Notes under the pieces: model-generated
The model's database searches: none
Seen by the model: the letters and a program-made list of their open reading frames with translations, nothing else
Told to the model about the DNA's origin: nothing
Program-made: the position numbers and the translations under genes
Part shown: one piece after another, positions 51,545-59,846 of the stretch
How the letters are laid out: every line of letters begins with the position of its first letter
Position numbering within the stretch: position 1 is the stretch's first letter
Virus record (IMG/VR): IMGVR_UViG_3300043548_000582
Location: 25,235 to 89,234 of that record
Reading direction: 5' to 3' (one strand)
Source of the DNA: a virus
DNA length: 64,000 bases

Positions 51545-51547
51545 CGT

Positions 51548-51559
51548 TAAATAATAGTG
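51548..51559 (+). promoter_or_regulatory. Late-type promoter for the gp48-like gene
   Basis: TAAATA at 51548-51553 lies 5 bases before a GTG start at 51559. Confidence 0.6.
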
Positions 51560-52431
51560 TGGCTAAGTACAATATAATAAAAGACTATGATTGGACTACA
51601 ATACCTAGAGGCGCTCCCTTACGTAGCAAGGCTCCTAGAGTATTGGTCAAATCGTATAAGTTGAAATCAAACGCTCTTTTAAACAGATTAAAAAATTACA
51701 TACAGGTAGGTACGGCAGCATCATCGAAAGAATTCTACGAAAAAATGTATGGTGAAGCCACAGAACAAGAAGATTCATTTAACTTTCCATATTTTGACAG
51801 TGCATTGAGAACCGTAGGAAACTCGTTTGATGATACATTCAGAGGTAGTGATAGATTAAATGGGGTTATGCAAGAGTTGGAGGGAATTGCTGATAAGGCT
51901 GCTGGAGCCTTTAGATTTGGTAGAGATGTCTATAATGAATCTTCTACAGCTAATTTAGCAAAGCAAGCGTTTAGTTTTAGTGCAAGTTTTAACAACCGTG
52001 ATGCTAAAGGAATGGGTTCTGCTATCAATGCTGCAATAGGTGATGCTGGAGGTGCTGCTGGATCATATATAGAAAAACCAAAGTTCTATGATTATTCAAG
52101 CGCTACTGAAGGACCATTAACAGTTAATTTTAAACTGGCAAACACAATCAATTCTGATTTTATGAAAAATTATGAATTGGTTAAAAAACTGGTTGAGATA
52201 AACAAACCAAAGAGAAATGATGCCATTTCCTTAGATCCTCCTAGAATATACAGAGTTAAAATGTTTGGGTATAGATATATGCCATGGGCGTATGTTGATA
52301 ATTTGGCAATTTCCATGGAAGGAACCAAACGCATGATAGATGGTGTTATCATACCGGAAGCTTATAATGTAAGCTTATCATTCAAACCATTAACAATCGA
52401 AGTTTCAAACTTCTTAGACGAGGTAAAATAA
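51559..52431 (+). CDS. 48: Baseplate tube-cap protein (gp48-like)
   Basis: The 290-residue product starts with GTG (AKYNIIKDYDWTTIPRG). Its C-terminal half has a tube-fold pattern: PLTVNFKLANTINSDFMKNY, then PPRIYRVKMFGYRYMPWAYV, and VIIPEAYNVSLSFKPLTIEV, as in gp48/gp54 proteins that sit between the baseplate and the tube. T4 gp48 is 364 residues. It is followed directly by the gp53-like gene. Confidence 0.62.
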   Translation: MAKYNIIKDYDWTTIPRGAPLRSKAPRVLVKSYKLKSNALLNRLKNYIQVGTAASSKEFYEKMYGEATEQEDSFNFPYFDSALRTVGNSFDDTFRGSDRLNGVMQELEGIADKAAGAFRFGRDVYNESSTANLAKQAFSFSASFNNRDAKGMGSAINAAIGDAGGAAGSYIEKPKFYDYSSATEGPLTVNFKLANTINSDFMKNYELVKKLVEINKPKRNDAISLDPPRIYRVKMFGYRYMPWAYVDNLAISMEGTKRMIDGVIIPEAYNVSLSFKPLTIEVSNFLDEVK

Positions 52432-52434
52432 TAT

Positions 52435-52833
52435 ATGATTGATGTAGGCGAATATAGAAACCAAATACCATCTTTGAGTGCTCTCGATATCACGGATTAC
52501 GAGCGTATATTCAAAGTGTTTAAACTGTCTTTGGATGATAAGGAGTTTTATACATATAATACCCTCAAGAAAATAGAGTTCCCAACCCTAGACAGTCAAT
52601 ACATAGAATACTACGAGGTCTCATCAAGAACAGCGCTGACAACAATTTCATATAAAATATACGAAGATATTAAAAGTTGGTGGATATTATACTTATTAAA
52701 CAAGGATAAATTTAGCGGAGCACCATTTTACGTTGAAGGCGGTACACAGTTAGCATACATAAAGCCATCCATTCGCGGATTGCTTTATATAGACATAACA
52801 AACGCGACAATATTCGGAGGAAGACATTTTTAA
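52435..52833 (+). CDS. 53: Baseplate wedge protein (gp53-like)
   Basis: The 132-residue product carries SSRTALTTISYKIYEDIKSW followed by WILYLLNKDKFSG, matching the IYGNxxLYWxLL core of T4 gp53 and its LysM-like relatives. It is shorter than T4 gp53 (196). A TAATG overlap links it to the gp27-like gene. Good by motif and context. Confidence 0.65.
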   Translation: MIDVGEYRNQIPSLSALDITDYERIFKVFKLSLDDKEFYTYNTLKKIEFPTLDSQYIEYYEVSSRTALTTISYKIYEDIKSWWILYLLNKDKFSGAPFYVEGGTQLAYIKPSIRGLLYIDITNATIFGGRHF

Positions 52834-54149
52834 TGGCTCAGGTATATAAAATAAATGATGTAGAGTATGAATGTGAATTCAAGCTTACCAATGCGGATAA
52901 GCAGGAGATTGAATTCACAAAGTCTGCTATTCGTGGAATGACAATCATTTGCAATATATTCGAACCGTTTGAAAGCGGAACCATATCAATCGCAAACCCA
53001 TACGATTTCATAGAAAACGAATTCCTTCTTCGTGGAGACGGTAGAGATGAAATCAAAATAATGTTTCGTGCCAAAGATCAACCAGAGATTAAAAAATACG
53101 AAAACACGTTTATTATAACTGAAGACCAGAATGCTGGTGATCCAAATACAAGAGCTGAAAATATCAAAATCTATAACTTGGTAGATAAAAAAATATTACC
53201 ATTTCTAGAAGAAATTCCATATGGAAAGGTATTTTCTGGAAAGATTGGAGACATCATAAAAGATATTTTCAAAGAATTATTGGGAGAAGATCTGGTAAAC
53301 GAAGATGAGTGGGAATCCGGTGATTTTGATATAGTTTACTCCCCAAATGTTTCTTGGAGATACATAGATTTTATAAACGAAATGTTGCATTATTTTTATG
53401 CAAAAGACGGGGATTTGCATGTCAAGGCATTCTTGAACTACAATCCTGAAATTGGTAAATTTGAATTTCCCCTTGTTTCAAACATATTCAAGGACAACAA
53501 AAAACACCTGTTGGAAGCTTTCGCTCTTGGGGATTTAACAAATAAATTTGAAACTGAAAACGAAAACAACCCACCGCCAGATGCAGAAACTGGAGAATAC
53601 ATAAGCGGTAATAGAAATTTCGCATGCTCTACACCAGCGCATGATGTCAACAATAACTTCTTTATAAGCAGACTCGTTCATGGATATGATAGCATATTGG
53701 GTGAGATGCTCATCAAAAAGATCGATATCAAGGACATCAAAGATAAGTGGACTAAGAAGTTTGTCGATGTATTCAGTTCAATAGGGGGCAAACCGAAACC
53801 TTTCATTGTTTTAAACAATACAGCCCCTAAAAAATTCAAACACTTCAAATTACCATATCCACTTGAAAACAACATCGGAATAGTCGAATCTGAATTAAAT
53901 ATGAGTTTGATATTCTATAACCTACAGGTGTATTTTTCAAATATCGGAGATACCTTTAGAAAAGCGGGTAAGTTTATAGATATATACAAAACCAAAAAGC
54001 AAAAACTGAAAAGCGATGAAAAACTTTTGGGTAGATGGCTCATAACTGAAGTCAGACATATATTCGTTGTTGATACATATTTCAACGAATTGTACTGCAC
54101 GAAGACTTATGTTGGAACAACAAGCAAAATTGACGATAACGTAGACTAA
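52833..54149 (+). CDS. 27: Baseplate hub protein (gp27-like)
   Basis: The 438-residue product (T4 gp27 is 391) is likely the torus under the tail tube. IRGMTIICNIFEPFESGTIS and NPYDFIENEFLLRGDGRDEI are typical of the first tube-like domain. WRYIDFINEMLHYFYAKDGD and RWLITEVRHIFVVDTYFNEL match the later domains of T4-type hubs. It precedes a lysozyme gene, just as hub and spike-lysozyme genes go together in T4. Confidence 0.68.
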   Translation: MAQVYKINDVEYECEFKLTNADKQEIEFTKSAIRGMTIICNIFEPFESGTISIANPYDFIENEFLLRGDGRDEIKIMFRAKDQPEIKKYENTFIITEDQNAGDPNTRAENIKIYNLVDKKILPFLEEIPYGKVFSGKIGDIIKDIFKELLGEDLVNEDEWESGDFDIVYSPNVSWRYIDFINEMLHYFYAKDGDLHVKAFLNYNPEIGKFEFPLVSNIFKDNKKHLLEAFALGDLTNKFETENENNPPPDAETGEYISGNRNFACSTPAHDVNNNFFISRLVHGYDSILGEMLIKKIDIKDIKDKWTKKFVDVFSSIGGKPKPFIVLNNTAPKKFKHFKLPYPLENNIGIVESELNMSLIFYNLQVYFSNIGDTFRKAGKFIDIYKTKKQKLKSDEKLLGRWLITEVRHIFVVDTYFNELYCTKTYVGTTSKIDDNVD

Positions 54150-54152
54150 TAT

Positions 54153-55001
54153 ATGAAATTCACACAACAACAAATAGATGAAGGAGTAAAAGATTTGGTG
54201 GCTGCATTACTTGGAATGGCTGCTAGTGGTGCTGGTATAAAGTATAGCATAGATCAGTTCAAGGCTAGTCAAGAGCCAATCGAAGTAAAAGTTCAAGCAG
54301 CGGAACAAGCTAAGAAAATATCGAAAAGTCCTGAGTTTGATAGAGCGATGACCGCCATTTTAAAACAATACAAGCCAGAGTACAAACCGAAGGAGGAAGC
54401 CCCTAAAAGGGAACCTGCGATATTGGTAAAGCCGAACAAAACATACGATTTATCAAACGAACCAAGCGTTGATGAATATTCTGCATATATTATTCCAAGT
54501 GAGATATACGGCGATGATTTGAGCGATCCTTCAAATAAAAAATTCCTAAGTCCATACAAAGACGATGTTGGTTTGTGGACAATAGGAATCGGCCATTTGA
54601 TCGGTAAAGGTTCGTATAATGATATGATCAAGTTCGTAGAGCAAAACGGACGTACCATCACAATACGCCAGCTTTTAAACATGTTTAATAAAGATGTGGA
54701 AAAACACATCAAGATAGCGAAAAATAAATTCGGAAAGCAATGGGATGATTTCAGTCCTGATTTAAAAAAGGCTCTTGTTGATATAAGTTTTAGAGGGGAC
54801 TTATTAAAGCCCAACAGCAGAGATGATTTTAATTTCGTTAAACAGATTAAACTGGGAGATTTCAAAAAAGCAGCCATCTCATATTTGGACCATACTGAAT
54901 ACAAAGCCCGGAAATCCAAAGGTGGGGCTGATGGAGTCGTGAAGAGAATGAATAGAAATGCTAGATACATAGCTGATGAAAAGCCGAATACGTTCGATTG
55001 A
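54153..55001 (+). CDS. Lysozyme (GH24-like), probable tail or internal muramidase
   Basis: The 282-residue product has an N-terminal hydrophobic segment (VKDLVAALLGMAASGAGIKY, about residues 12-31) and a polar linker. A C-terminal domain from about residue 105 contains KKFLSPYKDDVGLWTIGIGH followed by LIGKGSYNDM, the T4-lysozyme-type core with the catalytic Asp in the YKDDVG turn. Ser and Ile-Gly-His-Leu follow as in GH24 enzymes. It may locally cut the host wall during injection, since it sits in the gp5 place but without a gp5 spike domain. Lysis by it is a second possibility. Confidence 0.72.
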   Translation: MKFTQQQIDEGVKDLVAALLGMAASGAGIKYSIDQFKASQEPIEVKVQAAEQAKKISKSPEFDRAMTAILKQYKPEYKPKEEAPKREPAILVKPNKTYDLSNEPSVDEYSAYIIPSEIYGDDLSDPSNKKFLSPYKDDVGLWTIGIGHLIGKGSYNDMIKFVEQNGRTITIRQLLNMFNKDVEKHIKIAKNKFGKQWDDFSPDLKKALVDISFRGDLLKPNSRDDFNFVKQIKLGDFKKAAISYLDHTEYKARKSKGGADGVVKRMNRNARYIADEKPNTFD

Positions 55002-55007
55002 TGCAAA

Positions 55008-55940
55008 ATGAGAAATAAAGTTGAAATATTAAGATCTATTGAATTTACAAAAGATGATTTGGATAAAATCATCAATTTGGACGATATTGTCCAATTTTCG
55101 GATAAAGAAAAAGAATTCATGGAAGAATTCAAAAAGGTGTATGAGCTGGGTCTTAACCAACTTGAACTTTTCATAAATAAACTGGATGAAGAAGGTGATG
55201 AACTTGATGAGTACAGCATACAGTATTATGTGTCTCAGTTATTGACAGGGCCATTTGGACAGTATGCAAGGAAATTAGGAGAAGGTAAAAAATATTTCAA
55301 AAAGAGTCCTATTATGATGGGTCTCAACGGAAACATTGAAACCACAACAGCAAATACAGCCATCATTCAAAACACAAAAGCTCCAACTGGAGTTAAAAAT
55401 GATGTTTACAATAAACTTCCATTATTCTTACAAAAACAAATAGCTGATTGTGTGTCGAAATCTGAAGAGATTTTCAGAAGTGGCATGGTGTCCACAGTTT
55501 TTATGGATAATACCTTGACAATTATTGATAAAAATCCACAACTGAGATATGATACAGAACCCAGTGGAGAATGGCAGAAAAAAGCCCACGGATCTTATTG
55601 TGTTCGTGATGTGGACTTCAGAAATGTTGCAACTGAAGTCAATCCAAAAATATTTGAAAAGGTTAAAGAATATCTGGAGGAGGAAGACTTCAGATTATAC
55701 GTTGACAAAAAGACATACAATCCTTTCGATCCTGAGAAAAATACATCGACAAGCGCGAATTATCAATTCAAGAGAATCCTTAATGAAGGTGACGAAGTTG
55801 AGGAAGAAGTTGACGTTGACATACTTGGTTCTATTAATGACACATTTGATCGCAGAGAAAGCGTGTTGAAGGTTGACAACGGTGATAAGAATGTTGAATA
55901 CAAACTCAACACAAACCAAGGACAACTTGGCATAAAGTGA
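55008..55940 (+). CDS. Hypothetical virion structural protein
   Basis: The 310-residue product starts MRNKVEILRSIEFTKDDLDK with an acidic helical N-terminus (EELDEYS-type repeats). A Gly-rich segment (PIMMGLNGNIETTTANTAII) and an acidic C-terminus (DEVEEEVDVDILGSINDTFD) follow. No family is recognised. It ends the tail operon and is convergent with the small-terminase-like gene, with no gap. Confidence 0.55.
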   Translation: MRNKVEILRSIEFTKDDLDKIINLDDIVQFSDKEKEFMEEFKKVYELGLNQLELFINKLDEEGDELDEYSIQYYVSQLLTGPFGQYARKLGEGKKYFKKSPIMMGLNGNIETTTANTAIIQNTKAPTGVKNDVYNKLPLFLQKQIADCVSKSEEIFRSGMVSTVFMDNTLTIIDKNPQLRYDTEPSGEWQKKAHGSYCVRDVDFRNVATEVNPKIFEKVKEYLEEEDFRLYVDKKTYNPFDPEKNTSTSANYQFKRILNEGDEVEEEVDVDILGSINDTFDRRESVLKVDNGDKNVEYKLNTNQGQLGIK

Positions 55941-56429
55941 TCAGATGTCAATAACCGGAGTTTCCTTTTTGGATTTCTTAGGCTCTTCTTTTTGTTGAGT
56001 TATAAGCAGTTTGAATAATTCCTCGCGGCTCATTATAAGTTTTGTATTGTCACCGGCCTCTTGGATTTCCTTCTTACTTTGGATATCCATGGTTTTTATC
56101 TTGACGGCTGTTTCATTTTTCTTGTCTGCTATGCTTCTTTTTTGCAGGACTTCCAAATTGCCTTGGAACGATCTGGCAAGTTCTGAAAGAGCCAATACTT
56201 GGTCGGCGTCTCCTGTTTGACGAACCACTTCAGCTTGCTCCTTCAAAGCCTCTGAGAGGTCAATAACAGCCATTGAACCGTATTTCAGAACAAACGCATC
56301 CACATCATCCGCTGATAATTCAGGGTAATCTTTTTCAATGCTCTTCAAACTTTTCCCTTGATTTTTTATTTGGTCGATGATAGAATCAGCCACCTTGTCA
56401 AGGGAATTATCATCATAGTAATCATCCAT
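55941..56429 (-). CDS. 16: Probable terminase small subunit (gp16-like)
   Basis: The 162-residue product (T4 gp16 is 164) has the central pattern of that family: AVIDLSEALKEQAEVVRQTG followed by LALSELARSFQGNLEVLQKR, i.e. two long helices that form the oligomerisation coiled coil, and a polar C-terminus (EEPKKSKKETPVIDI). The start at 56429 is set by a late-type box 5 bases upstream; an in-frame ATG at 56462 is less likely. It lies about 14 kb from gp17, unlike the adjacent T4 pair. Confidence 0.55.
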   Translation of the reverse strand: MDDYYDDNSLDKVADSIIDQIKNQGKSLKSIEKDYPELSADDVDAFVLKYGSMAVIDLSEALKEQAEVVRQTGDADQVLALSELARSFQGNLEVLQKRSIADKKNETAVKIKTMDIQSKKEIQEAGDNTKLIMSREELFKLLITQQKEEPKKSKKETPVIDI

Positions 56430-56440
56430 TACTATATTTA
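56430..56440 (-). promoter_or_regulatory. Late-type promoter for the gp16-like gene
   Basis: TAAATA (minus strand, 56435-56440) lies 5 bases before ATG 56429. Confidence 0.65.
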
Positions 56441-56455
56441 ATGGAATAAATCCAA

Positions 56456-56491
56456 TTGACAATCCACAAGACCACTATATAATACAATATA
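56456..56491 (+). promoter_or_regulatory. Sigma-70-type promoter for rmlB and following genes
   Basis: TTGACA at 56456-56461, a 16-base spacer and TATAAT at 56478-56483 form a near-consensus host promoter. The ATG at 56491 is 7 bases after the -10 box, so the transcript would start at or next to the start codon. It would drive an early operon on the plus strand. Confidence 0.75.
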
Positions 56492-57516
56492 TGCTTAATT
56501 TAAATGATAAAACAATCCTAGTAACAGGAGGTAGAGGATTTATTGGTAGTAATTTTATAGAATATATTATAGAAAATTATGATAATGTATCTATAATAAA
56601 TGTTGATAAACTAGGGACTGGTTCTAGACAAATATATCCAGATGAGGACTCATATAATTATGAGTTCTTAAATATTAATAATTGTAAATATCAATTTATT
56701 AAAATTGATTTAGTTGATAAAAAAGAACTGGATTATGTTACAAATAAATACAAGTTTGATTACATATTCCATTTTGCTGCTGAATCTCATGTTGATAGAA
56801 GTATTGCTGATCCAACATATTTCATTAAAAATAATGTAGTTACAACTGCAAATCTGATGCAATCTATTTTGGAAAATCAAACACATAATCCAAGGATTGT
56901 TAATATCTCAACAGATGAAGTTTATGGTGATTTGGACTATGATGATGATCCATTCGATGAGGATTCACCCTTGAATCCAAGAAGCCCATATTCTTCATCC
57001 AAAGCGGCCAGTGATCTTGTATCCCTTTCATACTACCATACATTTGGCATGGATGTTGTTGTTACCAGATGCTGTAATAATTACGGAGAGCATCAATATG
57101 ATGAGAAGTTTATTCCCACAATCTTGAGAAAATTACTGAACAAAGAGAAAATTCCGGTTTATGGCAAGGGAAATAATGTCAGAGAATGGATTCATGTCAG
57201 GGATCATAATAAGTGTCTCTTGGAAGTTGCCGAAAGAGGAATGTCAGGAGAGGTTTACAACATCGGCAGCGGTTTCGAACTCTCGAATTTACAATTGATC
57301 GAAAAAATCCTTGACGAACTCTATGGGCGTGGTAAAGTCCCCCTGTCGAGTGTGATCGAACATGTCACAGACCGTAAGGGTCATGATCTCAGGTACGCCA
57401 TACACTCGAAAAAAATGAAATACAAAACCAAACTGGTGGATTTTGAAACTGGTTTGAAAGGAACAATTATACACTATAAAGAAAAATACTATCATGGGAC
57501 TCTTCGATTACATTAA
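56491..57516 (+). CDS. rmlB: dTDP-glucose 4,6-dehydratase (RmlB-like)
   Basis: This NAD-dependent enzyme turns dTDP-glucose into dTDP-4-keto-6-deoxyglucose. The 341-residue product has TGGRGFIGS (12-20), FAAESHVDRSI (95-105), the catalytic STDEVYGD (140-147) and PYSSSKAASD (166-175, with YxxxK). It also has RCCNNYGEHQY and RKGHDLRYAI, all as in RmlB. It is separated by 23 kb from rmlA and the epimerase/reductase. The first half of the gene looks more AT-rich than the second. The next gene overlaps by 23 bases. Confidence 0.92.
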   Translation: MLNLNDKTILVTGGRGFIGSNFIEYIIENYDNVSIINVDKLGTGSRQIYPDEDSYNYEFLNINNCKYQFIKIDLVDKKELDYVTNKYKFDYIFHFAAESHVDRSIADPTYFIKNNVVTTANLMQSILENQTHNPRIVNISTDEVYGDLDYDDDPFDEDSPLNPRSPYSSSKAASDLVSLSYYHTFGMDVVVTRCCNNYGEHQYDEKFIPTILRKLLNKEKIPVYGKGNNVREWIHVRDHNKCLLEVAERGMSGEVYNIGSGFELSNLQLIEKILDELYGRGKVPLSSVIEHVTDRKGHDLRYAIHSKKMKYKTKLVDFETGLKGTIIHYKEKYYHGTLRLH

Positions 57517-58144
57517 ATGTGAAATGCCTCTACCTGAATGGCCAGAGGATATGTCTGTGGGAACGTTTCAGACAAAAAGCCTACCAGCAATGTGTATGGC
57601 TACATACAAGATTGCCGCTGATGGTTATCTATATCTGAAGATGGAAGAATCAGAGTGGATTAATGATCCCAATGACATCCTTGGGGGTTATTTCAAATAT
57701 GGTAAAGCGGAATGGTGTCGGTGTGATGAATTCACAGGTGTGATTACATTCTATGAATATTTTCAACATCGTAATTATACAACGGATAGATCTAATTATT
57801 TTGAAATTGGGCATATCGACTACCAAGCTAAAATTGTAAACGGTAAAGTTGAGGCTATTGTTTGCTCCGAGAATGTTGAACCAAAAGAGCTTTCAGAAGA
57901 AGAGCTAGCAAAGAAGCTAGCTGAGAGTGCTGAACGTGTGAAAGAGTATCGGCAACGTAATATTAAATACCGTAAAGAAAATCCATCACCAACTCAAAAG
58001 TTGATAGATGACATTGACAATCTGATCAAGAATAAACCAGCTATTGCCGATCAGTCGGATTACATTCAAATTATTAACAATATTCAAAAGCTCGTCGCTG
58101 GTTGGCGGGAAACAAATGATCCATGGTATGAAAAAGAAGTATAA
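57494..58144 (+). CDS. Conserved phage protein (MGLFD/FQTKSL type)
   Basis: The 216-residue product starts MGLFDYIKCEMPLPEWPEDM and FQTKSLPAMCMATYKIAADG, a pattern I recognise from a widespread but uncharacterised phage family. A beta-rich N-terminal domain is followed by a charged helical part (EELSEEELAKKLAESAERVK). It is in the early operon and overlaps the rmlB stop. Confidence 0.65.
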   Translation: MGLFDYIKCEMPLPEWPEDMSVGTFQTKSLPAMCMATYKIAADGYLYLKMEESEWINDPNDILGGYFKYGKAEWCRCDEFTGVITFYEYFQHRNYTTDRSNYFEIGHIDYQAKIVNGKVEAIVCSENVEPKELSEEELAKKLAESAERVKEYRQRNIKYRKENPSPTQKLIDDIDNLIKNKPAIADQSDYIQIINNIQKLVAGWRETNDPWYEKEV

Positions 58145-58244
58145 ATTTAGAGGTAAGGTTTTTGTTTGTGATGAGCATACAATCAGATATTTAAACTATG
58201 CACTAGCACTGAATTCTTCAAAAGAAAGGTATATAGAGGTTTAA
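58128..58244 (+). CDS. Small hypothetical protein
   Basis: A 38-residue product (MKKKYKFRGKVFVCDEHTIR...), basic with a short beta hairpin. It starts inside the end of the previous gene (17-base overlap) and is followed after one base by the 58246 gene. Too short to classify; the ORF fills the operon spacing, which supports it. Confidence 0.45.
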   Translation: MKKKYKFRGKVFVCDEHTIRYLNYALALNSSKERYIEV

Positions 58245-58245
58245 T

Positions 58246-58542
58246 ATGGCAACGAGAAACGATATAACGGGCGATGAAATAAAGTCCAAAGCACTGTCTG
58301 AAAAAGGTAGAGCAAATTGGGATAATATTTTCAAAAAGCAATCAGCATGGGATTGGCTCAAAGAACTTGATTATGGTAAGTATACCATTCTCGATCCTGA
58401 TGGATGGCGACAAAATGATGGCGTGACAATGGATACACCAATTACCAAGAGTGATTTTCATAATAGATTCAGTCAATCTACTGTAATGTGTCATTTTATT
58501 CCTGAAGAAGACTTATCTATTTTAAAAAATGAAAACGAATAA
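58246..58542 (+). CDS. Hypothetical protein
   Basis: The 98-residue product (MATRNDITGDEIKSKALSEK...) contains WDWLKELDYGKYTILDPDGW followed by FHNRFSQSTVMCHF, a pattern seen in small conserved phage proteins of unknown role. GAGGT at 58236-58240 gives a weak Shine-Dalgarno match. It overlaps the following gene by 14 bases. Confidence 0.6.
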   Translation: MATRNDITGDEIKSKALSEKGRANWDNIFKKQSAWDWLKELDYGKYTILDPDGWRQNDGVTMDTPITKSDFHNRFSQSTVMCHFIPEEDLSILKNENE

Positions 58543-58942
58543 CTTTAAACTCTTCTTGGATGATATCCGATTTCCTAAAGATGCATGGATTTATTCTGAA
58601 AGAGTGAAACTTTTGGATAAGAGCAACACCCACAATTGTGAGTGGGAGGTCGTGAGAAATTATAATGATTTCTGTGAATTCATCAACAAGTATGGTATTC
58701 CAGAAGTTGTCAGTTTTGATCACGATTTGTGTCAGGAACACATGGAGCATTATTTCAATGTCACTTCAAAAATCGGTGTGATTGAATATGGAAATCTGAA
58801 AACTCCGACTGGCAAGCACTGTGCTGAATTCTTTGTTGACAAATGGAAAGAAGCTGGTAAACCAAAGGTATACGTTTTCGTTCACAGCGCCAATCGCTGG
58901 GGACAGACAGAAATTAAGAGTGTATTAAAGGAACTACTTTAA
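58529..58942 (+). CDS. Cyclic-phosphate-processing receiver (cREC) domain protein
   Basis: The 137-residue product is one compact domain: FKLFLDDIRFPKDAW at the N-terminus with the acidic LDD, PEVVSFDHDLC with a second acidic/His element, and TPTGKHCAEFFVDKW. This fits the cREC family, a receiver-like fold proposed to act on cyclic-phosphate RNA or nucleotide ends. In phages such genes may take part in RNA repair or counter-defence, which is inference. A HAD phosphatase gene follows. Confidence 0.65.
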   Translation: MKTNNFKLFLDDIRFPKDAWIYSERVKLLDKSNTHNCEWEVVRNYNDFCEFINKYGIPEVVSFDHDLCQEHMEHYFNVTSKIGVIEYGNLKTPTGKHCAEFFVDKWKEAGKPKVYVFVHSANRWGQTEIKSVLKELL

Positions 58943-58951
58943 AATAAATTT

Positions 58952-59485
58952 ATGATAAACCGAATATTTTTTGACATCGACGAGACTCTCATTCATACAA
59001 CCTTGAGAGATCCGAATCAAGAGCATATTGTTCTTGCTTTGGATGATTGTATGTATTACACTATTGTCAGACCGTGTGCTAAGGCTCTTATCGATTTTGC
59101 CAGAGATCTCGTAGGAGCAGATCGTGTTCATATTCTAACTACAGCAACAAAAGATTATTCACAAGAAGTGAATCGTTTAGCTGGTTGGGGATTCAAGAAT
59201 GAAGATATCTTCGCCAGAGAAGATATGGCCAGCCATTTCCGATCATTCCCTTCTGCATATGGTGGCTACCACACAGAGTGTGATCCTCATATCTATGCTC
59301 ATAAGGATAATGTTATTATTGATAATCTTCGTCCAAGAGATAACGAACGGAAGATCGCTTTCATTGGAATCAATAGTACTTATGAAACAAACTATCTGAA
59401 AATCGATGACTATTATGGTGTGGAATTCAAGGATTCCACCTTCGAACAAGACGTAAAGAATTTCCTACTAGAAAGAAACAAATAA
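58952..59485 (+). CDS. HAD-superfamily phosphatase (FCP1/NIF-like)
   Basis: The 177-residue product has the nucleophile motif FFDIDETLIHT (DxDET) near residues 6-16, VHILTTATKDYS as the Thr/Ser motif II, and VIIDNLRPRDNERK as the acidic motif. This matches the FCP1/NIF-type branch that hydrolyses phosphoester substrates. The substrate is unknown; protein, nucleotide or polynucleotide ends are possible. Its closeness to the cREC gene suggests a shared pathway. Confidence 0.72.
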   Translation: MINRIFFDIDETLIHTTLRDPNQEHIVLALDDCMYYTIVRPCAKALIDFARDLVGADRVHILTTATKDYSQEVNRLAGWGFKNEDIFAREDMASHFRSFPSAYGGYHTECDPHIYAHKDNVIIDNLRPRDNERKIAFIGINSTYETNYLKIDDYYGVEFKDSTFEQDVKNFLLERNK

Positions 59486-59486
59486 T

Positions 59487-59846
59487 ATGACACTTAATTT
59501 AACCGTATTTTTCACAGTTCTAAACACTTTAAAAATCGATCACTGGCAAACCACAAGCCATGCCGAGCATGCTGCATTGGGAACAGCATATGAAAAATTG
59601 GATGAGTTGTTTGATACATTTATTGAATATTTTTATGGATCGAGAGGACTCCCAACGAATCCAACTGCATATAAAGTCTCATTATCATCCTATTCAGGGG
59701 ATTTGATTTCATCTTACTCGAAATTGAAATTTGAAGTGGTTAGCTACTTGCAGTCGATTTCAGAAAATTATGGAGATTTGAAAAACTTATGTGATGAAAT
59801 CGAGGGCGAATTTAGTCATTTGCTCTATAAACTAAATCAGAAGTGA
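59487..59846 (+). CDS. DUF5856-like small helical protein
   Basis: The 119-residue product contains LKIDHWQTTSHAEHAALGTA followed by YEKLDELFDTFIEYF, which matches a small ferritin/Dps-like helical family (DUF5856) found in phages and large viruses. The histidines and glutamates could bind metal. Function is unknown. It starts one base after the HAD stop. Confidence 0.55.
   Translation: MTLNLTVFFTVLNTLKIDHWQTTSHAEHAALGTAYEKLDELFDTFIEYFYGSRGLPTNPTAYKVSLSSYSGDLISSYSKLKFEVVSYLQSISENYGDLKNLCDEIEGEFSHLLYKLNQK

Noticed and set aside
54293-55219. Long 308-codon minus-strand frame
   Set aside because: It lies opposite the lysozyme gene and the start of the 55008 gene; the product is Ser/Leu/Phe-rich as expected from a complementary frame.
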